From Pseudomonas sp. PDM18 (GTDB lineage Bacteria > Pseudomonadota > Gammaproteobacteria > Pseudomonadales > Pseudomonadaceae), in contig NZ_JACVBX010000009.1 of NCBI RefSeq assembly GCF_014852585.1, positions 235,678 through 299,677 on the forward strand: a DNA stretch of 64,000 bases, read 5' to 3'. Positions 45,854 to 54,786 of this stretch are shown one piece after another. Position numbers and translations under genes: made by a program. The notes beneath the pieces were generated by a model. That model saw only the letters and a list, made by a program, of their open reading frames with translations. It was not told the origin of the DNA and searched no databases. Positions within the stretch are counted from its first letter, which is position 1. Each line of letters begins with the position of its first letter.

Positions 45854-46909
45854 TCAAACTACAGGCGGCGGCGGAGGCCGCTGCGAACTGGCCACCCACG
45901 CGCTGACCAGGTTGTACACCACCGCCAGCAGCACCGGCCCGAGGAACAGGCCAATGAAACCGAAGCTGAGCAACCCGCCGAGCACGCCCAGCAGCACCAC
46001 CACCAGCGGCAGGTTGCCGCCGCGGCTGATCAGGTAGGGCTTGAGGATGTTGTCCACGCCGCTGATCACGAAGAAGCCCCAGATCGCCATGAACACCGCG
46101 TAACCGTAGCTCTCCTGATAGAACAGCCATATGACGGCCGGGCCCCACACCAGCGGCGGCACCATCAGCAGGCTGCAGACGAAGGTCAGCAGACCGAGCA
46201 CCAGCGCACCCGGCACCCCGGCGATGAGAAAGCCGATGGTAGCCAGCACGGCCTGAGCGGCGGCTGTACCGATCACGCCGTTGACCACGCGCTGCACGGT
46301 GCCGGCGATGATGTCCATGTACTGCTGCGCGGCGGCGCCGATCAGGCGTTCCAGTACGCCGTGGGCGAACGCTTGCAGGCGCTGGCCATCGCGGTAGAAG
46401 AAGAAGATCAGCACCAGGCTAAGCACCAGCTCGAAAATGCCGGCGCCCAGCTTGGCGCTACGTGCCAGGGCCCAGTTGCCGACCTCCCCCATGTACGGCT
46501 TGAGCGCGGAAAAGATCGCCACGCCCTGCTGGTCCGCCTGGTACCACCAGCCGATCAGGCGGTCGCCGATCAGCGGCACCCGCGCCATCCATGCCGGTGG
46601 CGGCGGCAGGCCGGCGACCTGCAGGTTCTTCACCAACTCGACCCCTTCGCGCACCCTATCCACCAGGCCGAAACCCAGCCACACCAGGGGCAGTGCGACC
46701 AGCACGATCCAGCCGAGGGTCAGCAGGCCCGCCGCTGCGGCCTGGCGACCGCCCAACGCCTGCGTCAGCAGACGCATCAGCGGCCAGCTGGCGAAGGCCA
46801 GCACGGCGGCCCAGAACAGCGCCGACCAAAATGGCAGCAGCACCCAGATACTGGCGCCCAGCAGGCCAAGCAACAGCAGGCGCAGCAACAGGCGATCGTT
46901 GTCGAACAT
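45854..46909 (-). CDS. AI-2E/PerM-family membrane protein
   Basis: A 351-residue inner-membrane protein with 7-8 helices: two N-terminal ones, a soluble region at about 85-150, and the conserved C-terminal block including FFVISGVDNILKPYLISRGGNLPLVVVLLGVLGG. The family includes TqsA (AI-2 export) and Na+/H+ antiporter-like members, so the substrate cannot be named. The C-terminus ends in a short poly-proline tail, SSQRPPPPPVV. Single gene. Confidence 0.85.
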   Translation of the reverse strand: MFDNDRLLLRLLLLGLLGASIWVLLPFWSALFWAAVLAFASWPLMRLLTQALGGRQAAAAGLLTLGWIVLVALPLVWLGFGLVDRVREGVELVKNLQVAGLPPPPAWMARVPLIGDRLIGWWYQADQQGVAIFSALKPYMGEVGNWALARSAKLGAGIFELVLSLVLIFFFYRDGQRLQAFAHGVLERLIGAAAQQYMDIIAGTVQRVVNGVIGTAAAQAVLATIGFLIAGVPGALVLGLLTFVCSLLMVPPLVWGPAVIWLFYQESYGYAVFMAIWGFFVISGVDNILKPYLISRGGNLPLVVVLLGVLGGLLSFGFIGLFLGPVLLAVVYNLVSAWVASSQRPPPPPVV

Positions 46910-46998
46910 TGGACACCCCGATTGGCTCGAAAGCCTCAGTGTAGGGCGTTTCCGCTCTCAACGTAGGATATTCGGCTTGAAGAATCAGTTCAGGGAAA

Positions 46999-47817
46999 TC
47001 AGCGCAGCCAGGTCAGATGCAAGCCGTCGCCCTCATCCTTGCCCTGCTCCAGACGCGCATCGCGCACGCCCTGAGCGGTGAGCGCAGCGCGCCAATCACC
47101 GGCGTGCTGGCCGGCCAGTTCGACGCGCACGCCAGTATCCAGGCGCAAGGTGCGCACCAGCAGGTCAAGCCAGGCGCCGCCCGGCTCCTGCGGCACGTGG
47201 CTGAGGGTCAGCTCGCCGTTGGCCTTGAGCAGGCGCATCAAGGTTGCCGGGCTGGGCAGCAGTTCGCCGAGGGCGCTGCTGCTGTCCAGCTGTTCGGCGT
47301 GCAGATAGGCGCGGCGGTTGCCACGGGTGATGGTGTAAACCGCCAACAGGCTGTCCTCGTGGGGCGCGGCGAGTCGTACCAGCAGGTAGGCCTGCTGTTC
47401 GTCGGGGCCAAACAGCTTCGAGTTGCCAAACACTGAGTTGGCCAGCAGGTTGCTGGAGCCGCAATCGCGGCTCTCGCACCAGAACAGCGGCGTGGCGTCA
47501 GCCTTGAGCAAGTCCTTGCGCGCGGCGGCGAAGGCGCTCTGGCTGGAATCCTCGTCGGGCAGGCGGTAGGTCACGGCCGTCAGGTCGCCGATGGCGCGCA
47601 CCTCCCCTTCCATGCGTAGGCGCCCGCTGATACGGCTGATCGAGCCTTGCGGGTAGATGCGCTCCTGGCTCGGCGACTGGTTGAAGTCGACGATTTCCGA
47701 GCGCGGGAAGCGCGGGAGGATCTCCAGGTCGTGGCTATCGGGGAGGTCGGCGGCGCCGGCGAGGCTGGCGAAACCAAGCAGTCCGCCAGCGATCAAGGTA
47801 CGGAGCAGCCGTGACAT
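46999..47817 (-). CDS. DUF4892 exported protein
   Basis: A 272-residue protein with a signal peptide (LLRTLIAGGLLGFASLAGAA). The body (DLPDSHDLEILPRFPRSEIVDFNQS...) fits DUF4892, a Pseudomonas-type periplasmic or outer-membrane-associated family of unknown role; the C-terminal third has an OmpA-like flavour (VRVELAGQHAGDW). The signal-peptide start is preferred, but an ATG at 47889 with a very good AGGGAG site would add 24 residues before it. Confidence 0.75.
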   Translation of the reverse strand: MSRLLRTLIAGGLLGFASLAGAADLPDSHDLEILPRFPRSEIVDFNQSPSQERIYPQGSISRISGRLRMEGEVRAIGDLTAVTYRLPDEDSSQSAFAAARKDLLKADATPLFWCESRDCGSSNLLANSVFGNSKLFGPDEQQAYLLVRLAAPHEDSLLAVYTITRGNRRAYLHAEQLDSSSALGELLPSPATLMRLLKANGELTLSHVPQEPGGAWLDLLVRTLRLDTGVRVELAGQHAGDWRAALTAQGVRDARLEQGKDEGDGLHLTWLR

Positions 47818-47972
47818 CCGGTGCGCGTCGGTCCTGACGAGGTGAGGGTGTTCCGGCCCCTGGCGCGCGGCGGTCTGGATGTCGAGCATGCACAATCTCC
47901 CTGAAGCGATCCGTGCAGCGTCGCGGTCGGCCCCGCTTTAGTCAAGCCGCAGGGCGCTACGGGGTGTTTCCC

Positions 47973-48833
47973 TCAAGCCTGCAGGAAGGGTCGAAATATC
48001 GCCGCAACAGCCTCGGCGCCCGCCTCGTCGTCCAGGTGCAGGTGGTGCTGGCCGGGCAGCTCGTGGACCGCGAAGGGCAGGCTCTTCAGCATTTCGCGCA
48101 AAGCCGGCTCGACCATCAGCAGGCCCTGCTGCGCCAGCACCAGGCTGGCAGGACACTGCACGGACTGGACGAATTGTCGCGCATGGGCGCGGGTCAGGCG
48201 CAGCGGCGAGGGCAGCGTCAACCGTGGGTCTGTGCGCCAGGTATAGCCGCCGGGCACCGGCACCAGGCCCCGGGAGGCCAGCAGCTCCGCCGCCTCGCGG
48301 CTCACCGCACCAACGCCCTTCATGCGCGCTTCCACCGCGCGGTCGATGGCTTCGTAGACCGGCTTGCGCTTGTTTGGCAGCGCCAGCTGGGCCCGCAGCG
48401 CTTCGCCGAGTTTCTTTGGCGAGGTGTCCGGCTCGCCGGTGTAGGGCACCAGGCCGTCGATCAGTGCCAGGCGCTCGATACGCTCAGGCATGGCAGCGGC
48501 CAGCAGCACCGAGACGATGGCGCCCATCGAATGCCCAAGCAGGGAGAACCGCTCCCAGCCCATCTGGTCGGCCACCATCAGCACGTCCAGAGCGTAGTCC
48601 CACAGCAGGTAGCTGGCCCCCGGAGCGCGGTGGCCGGAATGGCCGTGGCCGGCGAAGTCCAGGGCGAGGATGCGCACGCCTTCGAGCTTGGGCGCCAGGC
48701 GGGCGAAGCTCATGGCGTTGTCCAGCCAGCCGTGCAGGGCGATCACCGGACGCCCGTCTTCCGGGCCGAAGAGGTGCGCGGCCAGCTCGATGTGCGGCAG
48801 GTTCAGGCGGATTTCCTGGACTTTGGCGGTCAT
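47973..48833 (-). CDS. Alpha/beta hydrolase (PA1622-like)
   Basis: A 286-residue cytoplasmic hydrolase. LHGWLDNAMSF (33-43) is the oxyanion loop, the nucleophile is Ser102 in LLGHSMGA, and GQHHLHLDD near residue 266 supplies the histidine. AAGGAAA precedes the ATG. It begins 9 bp after a second, related hydrolase gene and is cotranscribed with it; the pair matches PA1621-PA1622. Substrates unknown. Confidence 0.87.
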   Translation of the reverse strand: MTAKVQEIRLNLPHIELAAHLFGPEDGRPVIALHGWLDNAMSFARLAPKLEGVRILALDFAGHGHSGHRAPGASYLLWDYALDVLMVADQMGWERFSLLGHSMGAIVSVLLAAAMPERIERLALIDGLVPYTGEPDTSPKKLGEALRAQLALPNKRKPVYEAIDRAVEARMKGVGAVSREAAELLASRGLVPVPGGYTWRTDPRLTLPSPLRLTRAHARQFVQSVQCPASLVLAQQGLLMVEPALREMLKSLPFAVHELPGQHHLHLDDEAGAEAVAAIFRPFLQA

Positions 48834-48842
48834 GGCGTTTCC

Positions 48843-49643
48843 TTAGGCGTTGGCGCGCTGTTGCCAGCGGGCAAAGACGGTCTTGAGCAGCGCGGCGGTG
48901 TCCTGCGGGCGCTCCAGCGGGAACATGTGGCCACCCGGCAGCGACAGGCTCTCGCCCATGGGGACGCGGCCGATCAGGCGGGCATGATGTGGCAATACCA
49001 CGCGGCTGTGGCGACCGCGCACCATGGTCAGCGGCACGGCCAATTGCGTGGCGCGACCCGGAGCGGTATGCGGCACGTTGCGGTAGATGGAGATTTCGGT
49101 GGCCGGGTCGAACTTCAGCCGCAGGCCCCGCGCGTCGACCGGCGCCAGCCCGTGGCGCACGTAGGCCTCCAGGCAGTCGCGGTCGAAGCGCTTGAACAAC
49201 GGCTTGCCGGCGAAGTATTCCAGCGCCTCGGCGAAGTCGCCGAAGTTCTCGCGGCGGCCGAGCGTGCGGCCGGCGGGCGTCAGGCGGTCGATGAAGCCGA
49301 AGCGCTTGGCGACGCGGATCACCAGTTGGTCGGCCAGGGTCAGCAACGGCGAGTCGAGCATCACCACGCCGCGGTACAGCTCGGGTTTGCGCAGCGCCGC
49401 GTGGTAATGCAGCACGCCACCGAGTGAATGGCCGACGCCCCACACGGGCTCGTCCAGCGCTTCGAGGTGATGCAGCAGCTCTTCCACCAGGTTTTCCCAG
49501 TTGGCGTTCACCGGGAAGCGCGGGTCATGGCCGTGCATGTCCAGCCGATGGACCCGGTAATCCGGCTCCAGGGCATCGAACAACTTGCCGTAGGTCCCCG
49601 AGGGGAAGCCATTGGCGTGGGCGAAGAAGACCGCTTGCGACAT
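48843..49643 (-). CDS. Alpha/beta hydrolase (PA1621-like)
   Basis: A 266-residue hydrolase with FFAHANGFPSGTY (6-18) as the oxyanion loop, nucleophile Ser73 in GVGHSLGGV, and a late PGGHMFPLE histidine. It is first of a two-gene unit with the next hydrolase. The start at MSQAVFFAHANG is family-typical; an earlier in-frame start adds 20 residues with no support. Confidence 0.87.
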   Translation of the reverse strand: MSQAVFFAHANGFPSGTYGKLFDALEPDYRVHRLDMHGHDPRFPVNANWENLVEELLHHLEALDEPVWGVGHSLGGVLHYHAALRKPELYRGVVMLDSPLLTLADQLVIRVAKRFGFIDRLTPAGRTLGRRENFGDFAEALEYFAGKPLFKRFDRDCLEAYVRHGLAPVDARGLRLKFDPATEISIYRNVPHTAPGRATQLAVPLTMVRGRHSRVVLPHHARLIGRVPMGESLSLPGGHMFPLERPQDTAALLKTVFARWQQRANA

Positions 49644-49784
49644 GCTGCGTGAACTCAGGGGAATGACAGCCTGAATTTTCCGACAGCACCGGGGGCGCGG
49701 CAATGACCCGCACTCCCGCGAATGACGGCACTACGGCCAAACTCCATGGCGCTCCGGCGCGTTTACCTTGGTTCGCGTACCTTG

Positions 49785-49865
49785 CGGCGGATAGCGCGTG
49801 CCGCGTTATGCGCCCTACGAGAACGCCACCGTAGGGCGCATAACTTGGAACAAGTTATCCGCCAT
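49785..49865. repeat. Family B element, arms inverted
   Basis: Here the order is reversed: a right-type arm (GGCGGATAGCGCG...GCGCCCTACG) precedes a left-type arm (CGTAGGGCGCATAAC...TTATCCGCC), as if two half-elements met head to head. Confidence 0.7.
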
Positions 49866-49870
49866 CCCCT

Positions 49871-50518
49871 TCACACCCAATGCGTCGCGTGGTTCACCAC
49901 GCTGAACAGGATGCCGCCCGCCACCAGCAGGAACACCACCCCGCACGCACCGTCGATGGCGGGAACGGCCCGCAGCAACCGCCGCTGCCACAACGGCCGG
50001 GTGAGGAGGATGCTGAGCAGGCTGAACCAGGCGAAGCCGATCACGAACAGCATCACCGCCACCGAGACCTTGCCGGGCACGGACATGTCCACCGGGATGA
50101 GGCTCGTCAGCAGCGCGAGGAAGAACACCAGCGCCTTGGGGTTGAACAGGTTGGTCGCCAGCCCTCGCACCCAGGGGCCGAGCCTCGACGCGGACAACTC
50201 GCCGTCGATGCGCCCCGCCCCGCCCGGCTTGCGCAACGCCCGCAGCGCGCCGACCCCAAGCCAGCCGAGGTAAGCCGCACCTACCAGTTGCAGCGCGCTG
50301 AACAGCAGCGGCGAACGGCTGAGCAGCAGCGACACGCCGGTCAGCACAAGGGTGCCGTGGACCAGGATGCCGCTGGCCAGCCCCAAGGCGCTGAGCACGC
50401 CGGCGCGGCGGCCCTGGTGCAGCGAGGTGCGCACCACCAGCGCGACGTCCGGGCCGGGGCTGACCAGGGCGACCGCGAACACGGCGGTGAGCATGAGCAA
50501 GACGTGAACCTCCTGCAT
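49871..50518 (-). CDS. LysE/RhtB-family exporter
   Basis: A 215-residue, six-helix exporter with VFAVALVSPGPDVALVVRTSLHQGRRAG near the N-terminus and TNLFNPKALVFFLAL in the second half, both family signatures. It follows an AraC regulator by 44 bp in the same direction, so that regulator likely controls it in response to an amino acid or analogue. Position near PA1620. Confidence 0.87.
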   Translation of the reverse strand: MQEVHVLLMLTAVFAVALVSPGPDVALVVRTSLHQGRRAGVLSALGLASGILVHGTLVLTGVSLLLSRSPLLFSALQLVGAAYLGWLGVGALRALRKPGGAGRIDGELSASRLGPWVRGLATNLFNPKALVFFLALLTSLIPVDMSVPGKVSVAVMLFVIGFAWFSLLSILLTRPLWQRRLLRAVPAIDGACGVVFLLVAGGILFSVVNHATHWV

Positions 50519-50562
50519 GGCGGGATTCTCCAGTGGGAAAGGAAACGGGAATGGGGGGTGGA

Positions 50563-51366
50563 TCAGCGCTGGCGCAGTCGCGCGGGCGGCAATCCGTAAG
50601 TGCGGCGGAACAGCCGACTGAAGTGCGCCTGGTCATAGAAGCCCAGGCTCAGGGCGATTTCCGACAGCGGCTGGCCCTTGATCACCCGTGGCAGCGCGCG
50701 TTCCAGGCGCAGCTGGGTGAGCCACTGGTGCGGCGGCAATCCACACTGGTGGCGGAAACGGCGCAGCACCTGCCAGGGACTGAGGTCGCAGAATTCGGCG
50801 ATTTCTTCCAGGGTCGGCGGGGTTTCCAGGCGCGACTCCAGCCACTCGCGTACACGCGCCCAGGTCGACGCATCGAAGCCCTGCCCTGGCTCGCGAACAC
50901 GCAGGCTGGAAGCACGCTCCAGCAGTGCAGCCAGCGCTTGCCAGAGCTGGCCTTCCTGCGCCAGCCGCTCGCCGCCCAGCATCAAGGCGTGGGCACGTTG
51001 CAGTTCGATCTGCAGCAGCGGATCACGCAACTGCGCGGCGGTCAGTCGCGGCGCGCCCTGGCGACCATCGCTGAAGGCGCGGCAGGCGTCATCCAGCCAT
51101 TGCGGATCGATGGAAAGCACGCGGATGCGGTAGCCGTCCTCTCCCTCGCTGGAACCGTCGTGGATGCTTTCGGGGCTCATCAGCAGGATGTCGCCATTCC
51201 CGGCCAGCGAGCGCTCACCGCGATGGGTATAACGCTGGCAGCCGTCCAGCATCAGCCCGACGTGGTAGTCGAGATGAAAATGCCGGGGAAAGGCGAAATG
51301 GCGGTACTCGGCGTCGATGAAACGGACGCCGGGCAGGCCGCTGCTGTGGTGTTCGATGCGTTCCAT
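50563..51366 (-). CDS. AraC-family regulator with cupin sensor
   Basis: A 267-residue AraC-type activator: an N-terminal cupin (about 1-110; HFAFPRHFHLDYHVGLMLDG, MSPESIHDG) and a C-terminal double HTH (about 165-265; LSPWQVLRRFRHQCGLPPHQWL and SEIALSLGFYDQAHFSRLFRRTYGLPP). This arrangement is common for regulators of LysE exporters such as the next gene. Position matches PA1619. Confidence 0.9.
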   Translation of the reverse strand: MERIEHHSSGLPGVRFIDAEYRHFAFPRHFHLDYHVGLMLDGCQRYTHRGERSLAGNGDILLMSPESIHDGSSEGEDGYRIRVLSIDPQWLDDACRAFSDGRQGAPRLTAAQLRDPLLQIELQRAHALMLGGERLAQEGQLWQALAALLERASSLRVREPGQGFDASTWARVREWLESRLETPPTLEEIAEFCDLSPWQVLRRFRHQCGLPPHQWLTQLRLERALPRVIKGQPLSEIALSLGFYDQAHFSRLFRRTYGLPPARLRQR

Positions 51367-51470
51367 GGGCCTACTTTACCGGCGCGGGAACGGCGGGTCT
51401 TGGACAAAATTGCGAGGGTGCCGGGCGGCGCTGCTCCCACTGACGCATGTAACCGCAGGGAGCGCCTTTG

Positions 51471-51551
51471 CAGGATGGGCGGAGCCTAGGCGATACCCAT
51501 GCTGCTGGTGCAGGGATAGATGGGTATCGCTTCGCTCCACGCCATCCTACG
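51471..51551. repeat. Family D element, copy 2
   Basis: GGATGGGCGGAGCCTAGGCG then ATACCCAT, a spacer, and ATGGGTATCGCTTCGCTCC with ATCCTACG; same 80-bp hairpin plan as 28311-28390. Confidence 0.75.
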
Positions 51552-51587
51552 GTCCCATTCTGGGACAGGCCGCAGATTGGAACTGGT

Positions 51588-52013
51588 TCAGCGCTCCAGC
51601 GGCACCACCGCCATGGTCAGCCGCGAGATGCAGCTCGGCTTGCCGTCATCCCCATGCAGGCGGATCTCCCAGACGTGGGTCGAGCGGCCGATATGTACCG
51701 CCTTGGCCACCGCAGTCACCCGCCCGCTGCGCAACCCGCGCAGGTGGTTGGCGTTCACCTCCAGGCCCACGCAGTAGTACTTGCTGTTGTCCAGGCACAG
51801 GTAGCTGGCGGTGGAGCCGACGGTTTCCGCCAGCACCACCGACGCGCCGCCGTGCAGCAGGCCGTAGGGCTGGTGGGTGCGCGAATCCACCACCATGCTG
51901 GCGGTCAGCGAGTCGTCGTCGAACGCCTCGAAACGGATGTCGAGCACTTCACCGATGGTGTTCTTCAGGTTCGCGTTGAGCTTTTCCAGGTCGGGCGTGG
52001 TGCGCCAGGTCAT
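51588..52013 (-). CDS. Hotdog acyl-CoA thioesterase (PA1618-like)
   Basis: A 141-residue hotdog-fold thioesterase of the PaaI/YdiI group. The catalytic glutamate is Glu63 in GLLHGGASVVLAETVGSTA, with the preceding HGG as oxyanion support. PA1618 homologs hydrolyse aryl- and fatty acyl-CoAs. It begins 15 bp after an acyl-CoA synthetase, so the pair makes and breaks acyl-CoA and may set the pool of one thioester. Confidence 0.9.
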   Translation of the reverse strand: MTWRTTPDLEKLNANLKNTIGEVLDIRFEAFDDDSLTASMVVDSRTHQPYGLLHGGASVVLAETVGSTASYLCLDNSKYYCVGLEVNANHLRGLRSGRVTAVAKAVHIGRSTHVWEIRLHGDDGKPSCISRLTMAVVPLER

Positions 52014-52028
52014 TCCGCATTCCTTCTG

Positions 52029-53696
52029 TCATTCATGCCATTGCACCGCCTCGCGGCGCTCCGCCCATTCATTGAAGCGCTTGCCGTAGGTCCCTTCCAC
52101 CACGTTGCGCTTGATCTTCAGGGTCGGCGTGAGGAAGCCGTTGTCTACGGTCCAGACGTCCTTGACCAGCACCAGACCAGCCAGGCGCTCGTGCTTGTCC
52201 AGCGCATCATTCACTTCAGTCAGCAGCTCTTGCAGGCTCTGCTCCAGTTGGCTGCGCGAGCCGTTGGCGGCCTCCTGGCGGCCGACTTCGGAGAGCACGC
52301 AGAGGCCCAGCGGGGCGATCAGGCCGTCGCCCACCACGCAAATCTGCTCGATCCGCGAATGCACGGCCAGGCGGTTCTCGATGGGCGCTGGGGCAACGTA
52401 CTTGCCCTTGGCGGTCTTGAAGATTTCCTTGATGCGGCCGGTCAGGCGCAGGTTGCCTTCAGCGTCCTGCTCGCCCTTGTCGCCGGTGCGCAGGAAGCCG
52501 TCCTCGGTGATGGTCTCGGCGGTGCGCTCCGGGTCCTTGAAGTAGCCGACCATGGTCGCGCCGCTGCGTACCTGCACTTCGCCTTCGTCGCTGATGCGCA
52601 CTTCCACACCGGGGCTGTTGCGACCGATCCAGCCGGCCCGCTGCTCACCCGGCCGGCAGACGTGGGAGTAACCGCAGTTTTCGGTCATGCCATAGACCTC
52701 GAGCACGTTCAGCCCCAGGCGCTGGTACCAGTTGAGCAGCGCTTCGGGCACCGGCGCAGCACCGCAAAGGGCGAAGCGCACGGCGTCCAGGCCAAGGCCG
52801 GCAAGTACCTTGCGGCCAACGAGGCGGCCAACGATGGGCAGGCGCAGCAGGCGGTCAAGTTTCTGCGCCGGCATCTGTGCGTAGACGCCCATCTGGAACT
52901 TGGTCCAGATGCGCGGCACGCCGAAGAACACCGTCGGTCGCGCGCGGCGCATGTCGGCGACGAAGGTGTCCAGACTCTCGGCGAAGAAGATCGTCTGCCC
53001 GGCGTAGATCGACGCCATCTGCACGAACATGCGCTCAGCCACGTGGCACAGCGGTAGGTAAGACAGCAGGCGGTCCTCCTCGCCGACGCCGAACAGGTCG
53101 ATGGCATGGCTGGCGGCGAAGGCGAAGTTGCCGAAGGTGTGCATCACGCCCTTGGGCGTGCCGGTGGTGCCGGAGGTATAGATCAGAGTCGCCAGCGTCG
53201 CGGCGTCCGGGCGCGGATCGTCGCTGATCGGCGCCAACTGCTGCAGATCACTCCATTGCTGGTCGAAGTGGCCCTGCGGATGCAGCGGCAGCGCGACGGT
53301 CGGCACGCCCTCGGGAATGCCGTCCGTCATCGCCGGCCAGTCGTCCAGCTTGCCGATGAAGGCCACCCGCGCTTCGGAGTGGGTCATCACCTGGCGTACA
53401 GAATCGGCGGTGAGGTTGGGATACAGCGGCACCGAGACGTGGCCGGCCATCCAGATGGCGATGTCGGCGACTATCCAGTGCGCGCAGTTCTTGGAAATGA
53501 TCGCCACCCGGCTGCCTTCGGGCAGGTTCAGGCTGCGCAGCCAGGCCGCGGCGCGGCGGGCCTGGTCGCCCACTTCGCCCCAGGTCAGGGTCTGCACTTC
53601 GCCGCCGGCCAGCGGCTGCACCAGGTAGCGTTTGTTCGGGTGGCTCTTCTCGCGCTGATAGAACAGGTCGAGTGGTAATCGGACTGCTTTAACCAC
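52029..53696 (-). CDS. AMP-binding long-chain acyl-CoA synthetase-like enzyme
   Basis: A 555-residue ANL-superfamily enzyme that would activate a carboxylic acid to acyl-AMP and acyl-CoA. The P-loop-like YTSGTTGTPKG is at 173-183, EVYGMTENCGY is the A5 motif, GDKGEQDAEGNLRLTGR is A7/A8, and GKYVAPAPIENRL follows. The C-terminal domain lysine (TLKIKRNVVEGTYG) is present. It starts with GTG preceded by AAAGGAGGGG. It is most like the long-chain (FAA1/FadD15-like) branch. Position matches PA1617. A TetR-type palindrome lies about 57 bp upstream. Confidence 0.9.
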   Translation of the reverse strand: MVKAVRLPLDLFYQREKSHPNKRYLVQPLAGGEVQTLTWGEVGDQARRAAAWLRSLNLPEGSRVAIISKNCAHWIVADIAIWMAGHVSVPLYPNLTADSVRQVMTHSEARVAFIGKLDDWPAMTDGIPEGVPTVALPLHPQGHFDQQWSDLQQLAPISDDPRPDAATLATLIYTSGTTGTPKGVMHTFGNFAFAASHAIDLFGVGEEDRLLSYLPLCHVAERMFVQMASIYAGQTIFFAESLDTFVADMRRARPTVFFGVPRIWTKFQMGVYAQMPAQKLDRLLRLPIVGRLVGRKVLAGLGLDAVRFALCGAAPVPEALLNWYQRLGLNVLEVYGMTENCGYSHVCRPGEQRAGWIGRNSPGVEVRISDEGEVQVRSGATMVGYFKDPERTAETITEDGFLRTGDKGEQDAEGNLRLTGRIKEIFKTAKGKYVAPAPIENRLAVHSRIEQICVVGDGLIAPLGLCVLSEVGRQEAANGSRSQLEQSLQELLTEVNDALDKHERLAGLVLVKDVWTVDNGFLTPTLKIKRNVVEGTYGKRFNEWAERREAVQWHE

Positions 53697-53752
53697 GTGC
53701 CCCTCCTTTGTTCTTGTTGTCAGAGGTGTAGCTCAGGGATATAGCGATGGAT

Positions 53753-53774
53753 CAACCAAGCACTTGCTTGGTTG
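53753..53774. promoter_or_regulatory. Candidate TetR-type operator upstream of the acyl-CoA synthetase
   Basis: A 22-bp sequence with perfect 9-bp arms CAACCAAGC and GCTTGGTTG around ACTT. On the minus strand a TATATC-like -10 lies just downstream, so a bound repressor would overlap the -35 region. CCAAGC/GCTTGG symmetry is typical of TetR repressors of fatty-acid genes. No TetR gene is adjacent. Confidence 0.6.
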
Positions 53775-53913
53775 AATATTCCACGCAGCGCAGCGGCAGA
53801 CAAGGCTGGTCGTGTGAACTTTTGTAGGATTTAGCCGAAGGATGGGCTCCGGACGCTCTGGACCGGGCCTTGTGTAGAAACATCCGGGCACGATTTGCCG
53901 GCGTCGGAAATGC

Positions 53914-53937
53914 AAAAGGCCCCTTGCGGGGCCTTTT
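53914..53937 (-). terminator. Intrinsic terminator of the sixA unit
   Basis: AAAAGGCCCC-TTGC-GGGGCCTTTT, a perfect stem with T-run on the minus strand, just past the sixA stop. Confidence 0.9.
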
Positions 53938-53955
53938 CGCGGAGACTTGTCCGCC

Positions 53956-54420
53956 TCAGGAATGCCGCGGATGGTGCAGCGACACCAGCTCCATCAGCCC
54001 CGCCACCGGCACCTCGCCTTCCAGCTCCGCCAGGGTGGCGGTGCTGAACGGCACGGCGTCGCTGCGGCTGCCATGCACCAGCAGGCCGGCCAGCGCGCCC
54101 ACCAGCGGTTGGTGGGTGACCAGCAGCAGGTTCTGCTCATTGCGGCCGTCGAGGAAGCGCAGCACGTCCTTCGGATCATCGTCGGGGGTCAGCCAGGGCG
54201 CAGTGCCGACGGCCCCTTCGAAACCCAACGCCTCGCGGACCAGTTCGGCAGTCGCCTGCGCACGCACGTAGGGGCTCGCGAGGATGCCATCCAGCGGCTG
54301 GCCGGCGAGCTGGGCAGCACTTTTCAGCACTTCCTTGACGCCGTGTGCCGTCAGCCGGCGCTCGGAATCGCGGCGAGCCTGGGGTTCGGCTTCACCGTGA
54401 CGAAGCAACCAGAGCTTCAA
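53956..54420 (-). CDS. sixA: Phosphohistidine phosphatase SixA
   Basis: A 154-residue histidine phosphatase (RHG) protein: LLRHGEAEP with the catalytic His8, and LLVTHQPLVG with the second histidine. In E. coli SixA removes phosphate from the nitrogen phosphotransferase protein NPr and was earlier linked to ArcB. The ATG overlaps the stop of the DUF4389 gene by 4 bp, and gpsA is upstream, so it is last of a gpsA-DUF4389-sixA unit. Confidence 0.88.
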   Translation of the reverse strand: MKLWLLRHGEAEPQARRDSERRLTAHGVKEVLKSAAQLAGQPLDGILASPYVRAQATAELVREALGFEGAVGTAPWLTPDDDPKDVLRFLDGRNEQNLLLVTHQPLVGALAGLLVHGSRSDAVPFSTATLAELEGEVPVAGLMELVSLHHPRHS

Positions 54421-54773
54421 AGCTTGGGCTCCTCGTCGCGCACCGGGTGCGGTGCGGGCGGCACGTCGTGCGGGGCCTCGCCTTCGGGAGCATGGGAGGT
54501 CGGCCAGTCGGAAAACGGCCAGGGTTTCTCTTCGGTCTGGAAGGTGCCGAAGCGGCCGATCTGCGCGAAGTACTGGCTCAGGCTGTCGCCGAAGCCCATC
54601 AAGCTGCCGCTGGGCGCGCCGTAGATGATGCGGTAGACAAGCTGGATGACCACCACGGCGCCAAGGATCATCTCGGCGACGAACCAGACCAGCGTGAAGA
54701 CCAGCATCCAGACGACACGCAAGACCAGGGATTCCTTTTCCTGACGTTCAGCGGACGGATGTTCAGCGGACAT
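54417..54773 (-). CDS. DUF4389 membrane protein
   Basis: A 118-residue protein with two adjacent transmembrane helices (about 17-50) followed by the conserved YGAPSGSLMGFGDSLSQYFAQIGRFGTFQTEEKPWPF and a Pro/Glu-rich cytoplasmic tail. It fits DUF4389, of unknown function. It lies 13 bp after gpsA and overlaps sixA by 4 bp, so all three are translated together. A link with membrane lipid synthesis is only a guess from gpsA. Confidence 0.8.
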   Translation of the reverse strand: MSAEHPSAERQEKESLVLRVVWMLVFTLVWFVAEMILGAVVVIQLVYRIIYGAPSGSLMGFGDSLSQYFAQIGRFGTFQTEEKPWPFSDWPTSHAPEGEAPHDVPPAPHPVRDEEPKL

Positions 54774-54786
54774 GAGCGATACCTCC

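Noticed and set aside
45854..46909. Naming the AI-2E family protein as a quorum-signal exporter (TqsA)
   Set aside because: The family is broad and pseudomonads generally lack LuxS; no support for AI-2.
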